From: Fibrobacter sp. UWB5
Lineage (GTDB): Bacteria; Fibrobacterota; Fibrobacteria; Fibrobacterales; Fibrobacteraceae
Direction of reading: 5' to 3'
NCBI RefSeq assembly: GCF_002210295.1
Contig: NZ_MWQH01000002.1
Coordinates: 346,901 to 410,900 of the forward strand
Length of the DNA stretch: 64,000 nt
Below are positions 35,956-44,373 of this stretch, in pieces. The position numbers and the translations under genes are program-made. Under the pieces are notes generated by a model. That model was not told where the DNA came from. It ran no database searches and saw only the letters and a program-made list of their open reading frames with translations. Numbering within the stretch: the first letter of the stretch is position 1; each line of letters starts with the position of its first letter.

Positions 35956-37383
35956 ATGGTCGACGCGATACTCAATAAGTTCTACAGACCGTCTAAATTC
36001 AAGAAAAACGGCGATGTGAAGGATGTGCTCGTGGTGGCACTTCCCATGCTCATGTCGATGTCTTTCGACACAATCATGACTTTTATCGATCGCCTGTTCC
36101 TTTCGAAGCTTGGCCCAGCCGAAATGAATGCGGCGCTTGGGGCGGGGGCGGTGCAGCTTGCGCTCACGATGTTCTTTACCGGTGCCATCAGTTACACGAC
36201 CGCTATGGTGGCGCAGCGTCTGGGTGGCAAAAAACGCTGGGATTGCGCCCGCGTGTTTATGCAGGCGGTTTACCTGTCGCTTATTTCGGTCCCGCTTTTG
36301 TACCTCACGATTCCGCTGGGTCATGTAGCATTTGGAATGGAACACTTGCCGGTAGACCAGCTGCAGTATCAAAAGACCTACTTTAATATTCTGATGTTCG
36401 GCGGCATCATTAACTTGGTGCGCAATGCGGCTCCGTGTTTTTTTAGCGGTATCGGTGAAACAAAGATTGTCATGAAGGCAGCCTTTGTCGGCATGATTGT
36501 GAATGTCGTTTGCAACTTCTTCTTGATTTACGGCTTTGGCCCGATTCCTGCTTTAGGTGTGGCGGGTGCTGCTTATGGCACCTTGATCGGGAACCTGGTT
36601 TCGACAGTGATTTTGTTCGCGAAATTCTTCGGTAAAAATTGCCACGACCGATTCCGTACCCGTTATGCGTTTGCGTTTAGCTGGCCCCTGACCAAGGAAC
36701 TCTTGCAAAAAGGCATTCCCTCCGGTGTCGAAATGTGCCTGAATATGGCGGCGTTCCAGCTCCTGATTCTCATGTTCCATGCGCTCGGGCCCGAATCGGC
36801 AACGGCGTCTTCGGTCATGTTCAACTGGGACATGGTGGCCTACGTTCCGCTGATGGGCCTTGAAGTGGCGTCCACGAGCCTCGTGGGGCGTTACGTGGGG
36901 GCGCGCGACGGTGCCGCGGCATCGCGTTCGACTTATTCCGGCCTCAAACTCGGCTGGGGATATTCCTTGCTGATGGGCGTTTTCTTTATCTTTTTGCCGG
37001 GCATACTGACGGATATCTTTAAACCCGATGCGGCTGAAGCTTCTGCCGAGGCGCTAGCCATTTTCGCAGCGGCTAGACCCATGAGCATTTTCATGTTGCG
37101 GATTGCGACCTTCTACATTTTTGTGGAAGTCCTGCTGGTGATTTATGCGGGTGCGCTTCGCGGTGCGGGCGATACCGTGTGGGTCATGTTCGCGTGTGCC
37201 ATTATGAACTGGTGCGTGGCGGGTGCCCTGTACGTGGCGGCCTACATTTTCCACCTGCCGGCTCAATACGCCTGGATTACGGTCGTTGCCGTGTACAGTA
37301 CGGCACCGCTTATTTTCTGGCTCCGCTGGAAGAGCGGTAAATGGCGTAAGCACGTGATGGATAAAGACCGCCTGGCAGCCTAG
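35956..37383 (+). CDS. MATE-family efflux transporter
   Basis: 475 residues with about 12 predicted membrane helices. The MATE pattern is visible: VVALPMLMSMSFDTIMTFIDRLFLS at helix 1 (split by a polar TMTF-like segment), the repeated half starting LTKELLQKGIPSGVEMCLN near 235, and GALRGAGDT in the C-terminal half. Such pumps export drugs or metabolites using Na+ or H+. The ATG at 35956 is preferred over an in-frame TTG that lies within the TATATTTG promoter box 9 nt upstream. It converges with the FliB-like gene, with 3 nt between the stops. Confidence 0.9.
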   Translation: MVDAILNKFYRPSKFKKNGDVKDVLVVALPMLMSMSFDTIMTFIDRLFLSKLGPAEMNAALGAGAVQLALTMFFTGAISYTTAMVAQRLGGKKRWDCARVFMQAVYLSLISVPLLYLTIPLGHVAFGMEHLPVDQLQYQKTYFNILMFGGIINLVRNAAPCFFSGIGETKIVMKAAFVGMIVNVVCNFFLIYGFGPIPALGVAGAAYGTLIGNLVSTVILFAKFFGKNCHDRFRTRYAFAFSWPLTKELLQKGIPSGVEMCLNMAAFQLLILMFHALGPESATASSVMFNWDMVAYVPLMGLEVASTSLVGRYVGARDGAAASRSTYSGLKLGWGYSLLMGVFFIFLPGILTDIFKPDAAEASAEALAIFAAARPMSIFMLRIATFYIFVEVLLVIYAGALRGAGDTVWVMFACAIMNWCVAGALYVAAYIFHLPAQYAWITVVAVYSTAPLIFWLRWKSGKWRKHVMDKDRLAA

Positions 37384-37386
37384 CTT

Positions 37387-38355
37387 TTATTCGTCCAGAG
37401 AAATCTCGACGATTTCCATAATTTCTTGACAGTATTCCAGCTGCTTCGAAAGAATCTTGACCGCGTTGATTTTTGTGTTGGTCCGCGGGCTAGGTGTGAC
37501 AGCGGAATTCGAACCTGCAAGTTCCTTGGTAAAGAATCGGGCCAGGTTCCAGAATAAAAGCGCGAATTGACGCTTGCCCTGCTCGCGGCCTTCAAAAAGG
37601 CACTTGGCGTAATGGCGGTAAATCAAGTAGGTGAGCAGTCGCGCACTTTCGTTTTCGGTAAAGAACCCTTGGTCTACAATCGGTTCGCCAGACTCAATTC
37701 TGGCCTTGATGCGCGAAAGGGCTGCGTCCCAATCCGGGCCGTAGCTTTCGAGTTTCGCCAAAAGTTCGAACATGGCATTCGCACTTTCAAACGGCGCAAA
37801 CGGATTCTCGCCCGTATAGCCGAAGACTTTGTAAAGCTTCTCGGCGAAAGGTGTATCTTGGTCGGCGAGTGTCTCGAACATCCATTCGCGTTCCCCGAGA
37901 ACCTGGTCGCGGATATCAAGGTCGTCGTCATCCAATTCGTCTTCGGGCTCGTCGCATTCTTCGCAGGTAAAGGTCAGCGGGCCTTCGCCTTCAAGCAGCA
38001 AGCGCGCGGCTTCTTCGCAGCAAAGCCCGAGCCCCCGCTCCATGATATCGCCATAGACCTCGACAAATCGCGGATGCTCGGTGCAAATATCGCACAGGGC
38101 GTCTTCGCCCAAGTGCTGGTAAACTTCGCAGAGGTTGTCCTTGTCTAAAAACGGGCAGCGGTCGTGGGGGAGTAATTTAAAATGCCCGTCTTCAATATTT
38201 GCGCGGAGCCTGTCGCCAAAGGCTCCAGCCACCTTGCGGTAAACCTCTTGTGTCGCCTCGTCAATATCGATTTCCCAGCCAACACAACAAGTGTCGCTGC
38301 ACCGCGAGGCAATGCATTTGAACTGGTCGTAAAAATCGGGCTTTCGAAGAATCAT
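37387..38355 (-). CDS. Cys-rich protein of the flagellin lysine-N-methylase (FliB) family
   Basis: 322 residues. The N-terminal cysteine pattern C-x5-C-x4-CC-x-G-W, then CPFLDKDNLC and LCDICTEHPRF, is typical of FliB-type and YkgJ-like Cys-rich proteins, which may bind zinc or an iron-sulfur cluster. A further CEEC pair sits in an acidic stretch near 130. Some homologues methylate flagellin lysines in Salmonella, but no flagellar gene lies in this window, so another target is likely. The start follows the stop of the upstream membrane-protein gene directly. Confidence 0.75.
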   Translation of the reverse strand: MILRKPDFYDQFKCIASRCSDTCCVGWEIDIDEATQEVYRKVAGAFGDRLRANIEDGHFKLLPHDRCPFLDKDNLCEVYQHLGEDALCDICTEHPRFVEVYGDIMERGLGLCCEEAARLLLEGEGPLTFTCEECDEPEDELDDDDLDIRDQVLGEREWMFETLADQDTPFAEKLYKVFGYTGENPFAPFESANAMFELLAKLESYGPDWDAALSRIKARIESGEPIVDQGFFTENESARLLTYLIYRHYAKCLFEGREQGKRQFALLFWNLARFFTKELAGSNSAVTPSPRTNTKINAVKILSKQLEYCQEIMEIVEISLDE

Positions 38356-39069
38356 TTATTCAGGTTTCTTGTCGGCAAGCAGACCGAATACTTCGCCCTT
38401 GACTAGCCAGCTGACACCGAAGAAGGTGAGCGCAATGGCTTCGGCGATAAAAATCTGTGCGTCGAACGTTGGAAAGAGAACCAGCGCCATGCCGCAAAGC
38501 ATGCCGCCGCCGCAAACCCTGAAGATGAAATTCTTGATTTTCTTCTGTTTTGAAAGTTCTTGATTCTTATCGTTCCCGTCTTTAGTGAACAAGAATATGC
38601 TGTTGAAGGCCAAAAGGATAAAGAATATCACCGCCGCAGTACAATGGATAATGTCGGATATCCTTGCTGGCAATTGGAAAAAGCCGACCAGGGTCTCATT
38701 AGTTACCATGGGGCAATTGCAAGGGAACAAGACAATCATGATTCCGAATACACCCGATATGGATGTGATAACGTGGTCAAGCAAACTGTAACCCTTGTAG
38801 CTCATCAAGACGACGGCCGCCGTTGTCAAGATGCCAGCCAAGGCAGGCGTCAGGTAATAGGTTTCAGAAATCGATAATTTTGTCCAGAATTCAGCCGGCA
38901 TAGTCTGGGGTTGTGCTTTCGACACAATGAATGCTCCGAGCATCGCAATCCAAGGAAGCGTCATTCCCAAGACACCTGCAAAAACGCGGATTCGTTTTAG
39001 CCAAGTCTTGTTTGCCTTTTTGGTGGCTTTTTGTTCGGCGCTTAGTATTTTTTGGTTGTTTTCGCTCAT
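38356..39069 (-). CDS. Integral membrane protein, unknown family
   Basis: 237 residues with probably six hydrophobic helices (about 22-43, 67-87, 95-112, 128-150, 180-198 and 205-222). No signature was recognised. The ATG at 39069 has AAAGGAG 7 nt upstream; the longer open frame upstream has no start-site support. A TATATTAT box lies 22 nt upstream. The gene abuts the FliB-like gene with no spacing and is probably co-transcribed with it. Confidence 0.7.
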   Translation of the reverse strand: MSENNQKILSAEQKATKKANKTWLKRIRVFAGVLGMTLPWIAMLGAFIVSKAQPQTMPAEFWTKLSISETYYLTPALAGILTTAAVVLMSYKGYSLLDHVITSISGVFGIMIVLFPCNCPMVTNETLVGFFQLPARISDIIHCTAAVIFFILLAFNSIFLFTKDGNDKNQELSKQKKIKNFIFRVCGGGMLCGMALVLFPTFDAQIFIAEAIALTFFGVSWLVKGEVFGLLADKKPE

Positions 39070-39091
39070 ATGATTCTCCTTTAAGTATCCC

Positions 39092-39099
39092 ATAATATA
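39092..39099 (-). promoter_or_regulatory. TATATTAT box, membrane protein at 39069
   Basis: 22 nt before the ATG, with AAAGGAG in the leader. Confidence 0.45.
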
Positions 39100-39140
39100 G
39101 CTTATTCGTAATAAAAATGACTTTTTTATAAAAAAGGAAA

Positions 39141-39148
39141 TATATTTA
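39141..39148 (+). promoter_or_regulatory. TATATTTA box, DUF4230 gene
   Basis: 32 nt before the GTG start; the leader carries AGGAGG. Confidence 0.5.
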
Positions 39149-39180
39149 GATGGTGAACTTGTCAAAAAAGGAGGTCAACA

Positions 39181-39843
39181 GTGAAATTGGCATTGAAAAT
39201 AGCGTCTTACGTTGTCCTTCTTTGTGTAACGGTTGTTGCGACGGCGTTAGTCATCAAGAAACTGGAGTCAGCCCCCAAGGGTCCCCAGATTACAAGCTCG
39301 TATATAGAACATCAAATCAGCGAGATTTCTGAACTCGCGACCCTCCATCACCATTACCGGAAAAATGCGAACTACCAAGATGCAAAGGTGCTCTTGAAGT
39401 ATATGCCCGACTGGCGAATCAACAAGTCAATCAAGGAATTGATGCTGATTTACGAGGGCGATGTCAAGCTGGGCTACAACTTGAAAGATATCAGTATTAA
39501 CGTTGACCCTGTGACAAAGACAATCCTCATTTACCTGCCCGAACCGAAAATCTTGAGCCACAGCATTGATTTTGAAAGCATCCAGGTCTTCTGGGAAAAG
39601 AAGGGCTGGTTCAATGATATCAAATTTGAAGACTTTAAACAGTTCTTTATTGCCGAACAGAAAAAGTATGAACAAGAAAACGGTTCCGAGCTGAAACATC
39701 TAGCTCGTGAGCACGCTAAAAAGATTATTCTGCTTTATCTCGGTTCTGCCATCAAGCTGACGGATTCCCCCGAAAAATACAAGAAGTCGTTTATCGAAGG
39801 TTGGATGCACCCCGAAGACGGCTACAAAATCCGGGTGGAATAA
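39181..39843 (+). CDS. DUF4230-domain membrane-anchored protein
   Basis: 220 residues. One N-terminal helix (about 5-24) acts as an anchor. The remainder follows the DUF4230 pattern: EISELATLHHHY, YEGDVKLGYNLKDISINVD, TKTILIYLPEPKIL. The domain's function is unknown. The start is GTG with a perfect AGGAGG; a TATATTTA box lies 32 nt upstream. Its stop codon touches the stop of the convergent VWA gene with no spacer, so transcripts from both sides probably overlap. Confidence 0.8.
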   Translation: MKLALKIASYVVLLCVTVVATALVIKKLESAPKGPQITSSYIEHQISEISELATLHHHYRKNANYQDAKVLLKYMPDWRINKSIKELMLIYEGDVKLGYNLKDISINVDPVTKTILIYLPEPKILSHSIDFESIQVFWEKKGWFNDIKFEDFKQFFIAEQKKYEQENGSELKHLAREHAKKIILLYLGSAIKLTDSPEKYKKSFIEGWMHPEDGYKIRVE

Positions 39844-41211
39844 TTATTCCACGTATTTTTTTATCAGTCGGATCATCAAGTCGGCGAGTTTTTCCACGTT
39901 GGTGTCACCAACAGAGGCTTCGAGATGGGAATAGCCGATGCCGCTGTCGTCGGTGAGGAACACGTACGTGCCGCCCGTGATAATGTCGAAGAATCGTAAC
40001 ATGGATTCCGTGTCTTTGTCGATACCGCTTGCAGCGACGGGAATAAGCTTGATACAATTCTTGGCGTAAAGCTTTATCGATTTTTGAAGACTTTCGATGA
40101 CGTCGGTCTGGTGGTGGGCGGGGGCGTCAAGAATCAAGAAGGCGATGCGTGCACGTGCCGATTCGTTCCAAGAAAAATTCTGTAACGAGGCTTCGAGTGC
40201 GGTATGCACGGCTTCGGGGAAGTCGCCGCCACCGGTTGCATATTGATCGGCGATGAATGCCTGGGTGTTCGCGACATCGGTGGAAAAGTCCTTGCCCTGG
40301 AGGAGATATTCATCGTCTTCGTCACGGTAGAATAGAACTGCCGTACGCAATGCAACCTTGGTGTCCGAGTAGGCGTGGTCTATGATATAGCTGAGGTCCG
40401 ATTGGAGAAAGCGAATTTCGTCGCCCATGGAACCGGTGGCATCGACGATAAAGGCTACATCGGCCTTAGCGTCGGCTTGCTTGGCATCGCTGGTGATGAC
40501 ATTTAATTCAAGAGAATCGTTGTAATTGTGGGTAAACTTGACCGAATTTTCGGATACGTCGCCATTGACTTTCAACGAGAAGTCTTCGCTGTTTAATGCT
40601 TCTTCGGTGTAGCCTTCGAATAATCTAACCCAGCAATAAGCGAGGCCCGAGTTGTCAGTCTTGGTGGCGAATTCCACCTTGTCGTTATTAAGAAGTTCTA
40701 CTGAAACGTTGGCAAGGCCTTTGCCGTTTTCGTCAACTACTTTTACGGCCGCGAGGGTGTGCGGATAAAAATTCCAGTAGCTTGTCTTGTCGGAAAATTC
40801 GCCCTTCAGAATATCTGTCCAATCGCTCCAGTTGTCCAGATCATTCCATTCGGAGGCTGTGAGTAGACCGTAAGTTCTGCCGTTATATTCGTCAATAACT
40901 CCGCCGGGGGCGTAGTCTACAGGAACGTATTCATCCGGTACCATGACGGAAGTCGGTTCTGCGGTGGCAGAGACGACGTCAACCATGCGAACGGCGCCGT
41001 CATAAGATTCGGTAATACCATATTCGTAGGTGGAAGGATTGCCTTTGGTTTCGAAGGTGGCTCCGTTTTCGGTTTCAATGTTTTGGCTTCCGGCAATCTT
41101 GCCGTCGTCCTTGCCAGCGTCGCTAGCGCTTAGGCTGTTGCTGTCGTCACTGCAGGCCGCACACAACAAGCTGAGCGCAAATCCTGCGGTTAAAAAGATT
41201 TTGGATTTCAT
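39844..41211 (-). CDS. Lipoprotein with von Willebrand factor A domain
   Basis: 455 residues. Lipobox LCAAC-S, then a linker, and a middle region with a short Ig-like or carboxypeptidase-regulatory segment (VVDENGKGLANVSVELL near 165). A VWA domain follows at about 255-450 with the MIDAS motif DATGSMGDE. It is likely a surface adhesion or assembly protein. The ATG at 41211 starts the signal peptide and follows AGAGGGG; a TATCTTTT box and, just above it, a 6-bp-arm palindrome (41245-41259) lie upstream. Confidence 0.82.
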   Translation of the reverse strand: MKSKIFLTAGFALSLLCAACSDDSNSLSASDAGKDDGKIAGSQNIETENGATFETKGNPSTYEYGITESYDGAVRMVDVVSATAEPTSVMVPDEYVPVDYAPGGVIDEYNGRTYGLLTASEWNDLDNWSDWTDILKGEFSDKTSYWNFYPHTLAAVKVVDENGKGLANVSVELLNNDKVEFATKTDNSGLAYCWVRLFEGYTEEALNSEDFSLKVNGDVSENSVKFTHNYNDSLELNVITSDAKQADAKADVAFIVDATGSMGDEIRFLQSDLSYIIDHAYSDTKVALRTAVLFYRDEDDEYLLQGKDFSTDVANTQAFIADQYATGGGDFPEAVHTALEASLQNFSWNESARARIAFLILDAPAHHQTDVIESLQKSIKLYAKNCIKLIPVAASGIDKDTESMLRFFDIITGGTYVFLTDDSGIGYSHLEASVGDTNVEKLADLMIRLIKKYVE

Positions 41212-41231
41212 AGGACCCCTCTTGTCGTAAA

Positions 41232-41259
41232 AAAAGATAACCAAGTCTCGCAACGAGAC
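41232..41259 (-). promoter_or_regulatory. TATCTTTT box with upstream palindrome, VWA lipoprotein
   Basis: Box at 41232-41239; 5 bp above it lies a palindrome with arms GTCTCG/CGAGAC (41245-41259) that could be an operator or a hairpin. Confidence 0.45.
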
Positions 41260-41304
41260 CCTTACGAAAACAAAAATAGTTCTTTTTTTAGTAAAGGGAA
41301 TACC

Positions 41305-41331
41305 CAAAAAAGAACATGCAAAAACGCATGC
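41305..41331 (-). terminator. Terminator after lipoprotein at 41384
   Basis: On the minus strand CATGC/GCATG with a 6-nt loop, followed by TTCTTTTTT. Confidence 0.6.
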
Positions 41332-41383
41332 TAAACGTCACAGATTATTGCGAAAACGGGTTAAATCCCCGAAATAATCGTCT

Positions 41384-41983
41384 TTAGAACGACTCGTGGC
41401 TTTCCCAGATTTCGGCTTCGGTCTGACAAATATCCTTGTCGGAACTTACTGCTTCGCCGGTCATCATGAAAATGGCGTCTTCTACGACGGCGGCAAGAAT
41501 GCAGCGCTGGTATTCACCATTGACAGTCTTGATGGTGCCGTACTTCTTTTCGCTGTTGAACGTGGGGCCAGTGACGTTGCCGTTTTTCACCTTTTCTTGC
41601 TTGGCAGCCCAGAAATCGTGATCCCATTGCAAATAGAACTTGATGAACTTTTCTTCGGATGCGTTTTTGTCTACAGTGAAAGTTGCATCACGGTAGAGGT
41701 CTTCAATACGCATGCCTCTGAACTGGATATGTTCCGGTTCCTTGGTGCACATGAAAAAGGCGAGATTCTTTTCTAACGAATAGTAGGTGGTTTGAATATC
41801 CCAATCGCCGTCAAAGTTGACAGAAATGGGCTTGGGCACGGGGGTGCTTAGGGTGCGGCTAGAAACTTTTGTGTACAGCCCGTTGAATGCGGAAAATCCT
41901 TTAGTCGTAACAGTCGGTTCTACGCGGCTGGGGGCACAACTTGCAAGCAACAGGGCGAAAGGCAATAAAAAAAGTTTTTTCAT
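41384..41983 (-). CDS. Lipoprotein of unknown function
   Basis: 199 residues. Signal peptide with lipobox LASC-A. The mature part holds three Cys (FMCTKE, RCILAA, DICQTE) and many aromatic residues; no domain is recognised. It is separated from the upstream barrel-like gene by 33 nt and could be co-transcribed. A minus-strand terminator hairpin with a U-rich tail lies 53-79 nt after its stop. Confidence 0.65.
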   Translation of the reverse strand: MKKLFLLPFALLLASCAPSRVEPTVTTKGFSAFNGLYTKVSSRTLSTPVPKPISVNFDGDWDIQTTYYSLEKNLAFFMCTKEPEHIQFRGMRIEDLYRDATFTVDKNASEEKFIKFYLQWDHDFWAAKQEKVKNGNVTGPTFNSEKKYGTIKTVNGEYQRCILAAVVEDAIFMMTGEAVSSDKDICQTEAEIWESHESF

Positions 41984-42016
41984 AATTTATCTTTAATAAT
42001 AGGAAAATTTTGCAGG

Positions 42017-42943
42017 CTAGAACCTGCGCACCACAAGGATTTCGAAGGCAGACACGTATTTTTGCTCCAGATGTTCGCCAAACGCAATGGCGGAGTATCC
42101 GCATTTAAGAACGATGTTCCATGCCCATTTTTCCCCGATGTAGCCAAAAGCGGTCTTTATGTCCGATTCGGGCAATAGCAGGTTGCCGTCGTCAATGCGT
42201 TCGCGGCCGTACGCGATGCCTACAACGCCCCAGAGGTTCCAGAAATACCCGTTGCTGAAAACGAAGGTGTAGGTGTACCCGACGTCACCCCAAATGGAGG
42301 TGATGTCGCGCTTGTCGTTTTCGTAGCCGAGCACTCCGTCGTTGTCTTCGGCGATGTTTCGTTGCAGGCGCCCGCCGATAATCAAACTCCCGGCAGATTT
42401 CTTTTGACGCCTGTCTAAAAAGTAGGCACTCCTGGGCGCAAAATTTCCTTTCGCGGTCGCCATCCAGAGCAACGAGAAATACATGTCCGCAAACCAGAGA
42501 TCAATGAATTCTTGCTCCTTTTCGCCGTCGCGTTCGACTTCCGTGGTAAAGCCGCTGTAAAAGCGGAGCTTTGCCGCAAGCCACCAGTTTCCCGGGAAAA
42601 AGTCAAGTCCCGTCTCGAAAGCTTGGGTGTCCGATTTTTCTTTTGAAGTGGTAAAAGGAAGGCTGTATTTGAAATCGGCGGACACGTCCCATGAAATTCC
42701 GAATGTGGTAAACAGGCTGTCGTAGCCGACGCCGATACCCACATCGACCGGCCGGTTCGAATTGAGCATCGAATTGTTGTAGGCGGAATTCCAGATGGCC
42801 ACGAAATTGTAATCGCACAAGAAACGCAGCGAGAACCGTTCACGGAACTTGGAAACCGAGGGCTCGTCGCTGTCTTGCGCTTCGGCAAAGGCAAACCCTG
42901 CGAACACCAGGGCAAACAGGAATATTTTCAGGACGCACTTCAT
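42017..42943 (-). CDS. Outer-membrane beta-barrel-like protein, possibly DUF4421
   Basis: 308 residues. A signal peptide is followed by strands rich in Tyr, Trp and Gly. The segment YNNSMLNSNRPVDVGIGVGY resembles the opening of DUF4421 proteins, and the protein ends in Arg-Arg-Phe with a terminal Phe as in barrels. The role is unknown. A TATCTTTT-like box lies about 10 nt before the ATG. Confidence 0.65.
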   Translation of the reverse strand: MKCVLKIFLFALVFAGFAFAEAQDSDEPSVSKFRERFSLRFLCDYNFVAIWNSAYNNSMLNSNRPVDVGIGVGYDSLFTTFGISWDVSADFKYSLPFTTSKEKSDTQAFETGLDFFPGNWWLAAKLRFYSGFTTEVERDGEKEQEFIDLWFADMYFSLLWMATAKGNFAPRSAYFLDRRQKKSAGSLIIGGRLQRNIAEDNDGVLGYENDKRDITSIWGDVGYTYTFVFSNGYFWNLWGVVGIAYGRERIDDGNLLLPESDIKTAFGYIGEKWAWNIVLKCGYSAIAFGEHLEQKYVSAFEILVVRRF

Positions 42944-42987
42944 CGGGGTTTTGAAAAGATAATAACAAAAAGAACCCCTATAAAATT

Positions 42988-43092
42988 TTACAGGTACTTC
43001 GCTTCGGGAGTATCCTTCAGGATTTCTTTCACGGAAAGAATATAAAAATGCCCAGCAGAACCCTCAAAACCATTTTTACGTATTTCATACAT
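42988..43092 (-). pseudogene. Remnant of a GNAT acetyltransferase (C-terminal 34 codons)
   Basis: A 34-codon open frame begins MYEIRKNGFEG, continues HFYILS and ends VKEILKDTPEAKYL. It matches the last part of the intact GNAT gene at 43738-44292 (LRNGFDSS, HYRLLS, WKEILKDIPGAKYP), with the stretch between the last two blocks deleted. The DNA similarity continues past the stop codon. The acetyl-CoA-binding part is missing, so it cannot be an active acetyltransferase. A TATATTAA sequence directly abuts the ATG, so it may still be transcribed. Most likely this is the decayed end of a third tandem GNAT copy. Confidence 0.6.
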
Positions 43093-43162
43093 TTAATATA
43101 GGTTAAAAAGGGCGGAAAGTCAAAAAATTTTTTTGCCGCGAAGGAATGCTTAAAAGTTAATG

Positions 43163-43609
43163 TTAAATTGAAATTTCGATTTCAAACAGTTGGTTTGCAA
43201 GCCCGACCGTTGGTTCGAAATCGGCAATCTTCTTGAACCCGTATTTTTCGTATAGGCCGTGGTGCTCGCTTTTGAGATAAACTTTTTTGTAGCCGAGCCT
43301 TTGGGCGTAATCAAGCGCTGCGTCAATTAAGCTTTTGGATAGCCGCTCTCCCCGGAATTTTTCGCTAACGTAAACGAGGTTAATAAAGGGGCTGCAATTG
43401 AATTTTGGAGGAATGTTCCCGTTCTCCTCGAGAACGCAAAAGCCGACAGCATCTTCACCGTGTACAGCAATGAAAATTTTTTCCCAGTCTAGAAAATCGT
43501 TTTTTGACATTCGCTCGGCTAAACGACGCCCCGGCAGCCATGGGCAATCATTCGCGAAAGCGCGCGTCTTTTCCCACCATGGTTCATCTTTGTTGATCGC
43601 GATTATCAT
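43163..43609 (-). CDS. GNAT-family N-acetyltransferase
   Basis: 148 residues with the GNAT layout: a beta strand (FIAVHGEDAVGFCVLEE), motif A in NLVYVSEKFRGERLSKSLI with R-G-x-x-x-x-K, and the closing YEKYGFKKIADFE. The substrate is unknown. No binding site is obvious. It lies between the remnant and the second intact GNAT gene on the same strand, and a 33-bp imperfect repeat is found both upstream of it and behind the next GNAT gene. Confidence 0.82.
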   Translation of the reverse strand: MIIAINKDEPWWEKTRAFANDCPWLPGRRLAERMSKNDFLDWEKIFIAVHGEDAVGFCVLEENGNIPPKFNCSPFINLVYVSEKFRGERLSKSLIDAALDYAQRLGYKKVYLKSEHHGLYEKYGFKKIADFEPTVGLANQLFEIEISI

Positions 43610-43615
43610 TGCTTG

Positions 43616-43740
43616 CCTCGGCTTTTAAAGAATCCCTATAGGACTTAACTAAACAAGATAAACCTCTTTTAGAGACAATATACCACTTTTTCAAAGGGAT
43701 AGTTTTACCTCGGCTCATAAAGAGCCCTTATAAGATTTTA
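43616..43740. repeat. Imperfect direct repeat around the GNAT genes
   Basis: CCTCGGCTTTTAAAGAATCC... at 43616-43648 and CCTCGGCTCATAAAGAGCCC... at 43708-43740 agree over about 33 bp with few changes; a shorter third copy lies at 42967-42990. The copies mark the 3' flank of GNAT units and support past tandem duplication. Confidence 0.55.
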
Positions 43741-44292
43741 CGGGTACTTCGCTCCGGGAATATCCTTCAAAATTTCTTTCCAGAAATCGCGAAATTCTTT
43801 GTCGGTGACGGTGCCGCCTGCGCTGAGTAGACGGTAGTGCTCGCCTTGCCAGACGTAATCGACGGGGGAGGAGTCAAAGCCGTTGCGCAAGTAAAATTCG
43901 CGGCGGCGGTTCCGGCGTTCAAGTTCCTCGGCGTTCTTGGAATCTTCTTCGACTTCGATATAGACGACAATGCGCGTGTTTGGGTGTTGCCTGCGGATGG
44001 CTTGCAAAATTTGCGAGCCGTACCCGCGAGAGCGCAACTCAGACTCAACTGCAAAGTAGACGATGTTCGTGATGTCTCCGTGCGAAATGGAATTTGAAAA
44101 CCCGCAGAACCTAGAAACCGCGCCGCTCTCGCCATCATCCTTGTAAAAAAACGCCCAAAATTCCCGCTTGATTTTGTCGTCGAGCAAATGCTTTATCGGA
44201 ATCCGCTCGTTGGCCGGAAACGCCGACTCGTACAGCGCCTTGACCTGCGAAAACCACGGAGATTTCTTTGTGACTTCGAAAAACTGGAGCAT
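43738..44292 (-). CDS. GNAT-family N-acetyltransferase
   Basis: 184 residues. Motif A reads FAVESELRSRGYGSQILQAI, with the R-G-x-G pyrophosphate-binding loop. The C-terminal part FYLRNGFDSSPVDY is typical, and the protein ends WKEILKDIPGAKYP, a stretch also preserved in the remnant at 43.0 kb. Substrate unknown. The start is 6 nt after TATTCTTT; it is divergent from the SDR gene. Confidence 0.85.
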   Translation of the reverse strand: MLQFFEVTKKSPWFSQVKALYESAFPANERIPIKHLLDDKIKREFWAFFYKDDGESGAVSRFCGFSNSISHGDITNIVYFAVESELRSRGYGSQILQAIRRQHPNTRIVVYIEVEEDSKNAEELERRNRRREFYLRNGFDSSPVDYVWQGEHYRLLSAGGTVTDKEFRDFWKEILKDIPGAKYP

Positions 44293-44298
44293 CGGCAG

Positions 44299-44306
44299 AA
44301 AGAATA
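44299..44306 (-). promoter_or_regulatory. TATTCTTT box, GNAT gene
   Basis: 6 nt before the ATG at 44292; divergent from the SDR box. Confidence 0.45.
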
Positions 44307-44360
44307 GGATAATGCGGTTTGTGCGTCAACTTGGGGCGCGCGCTTCGGTGTGTTTTAGTG

Positions 44361-44368
44361 TATATTTT
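44361..44368 (+). promoter_or_regulatory. TATATTTT box, SDR gene
   Basis: 5 nt before the ATG at 44374; no Shine-Dalgarno sequence. Confidence 0.55.
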
Positions 44369-44373
44369 CTCTC

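Noticed and set aside
43031..43088. A 19-codon frame (MKYVKMVLRV...) overlapping the GNAT remnant
   Set aside because: It is very short and has no similarity, whereas the other frame matches the GNAT C-terminus block by block.
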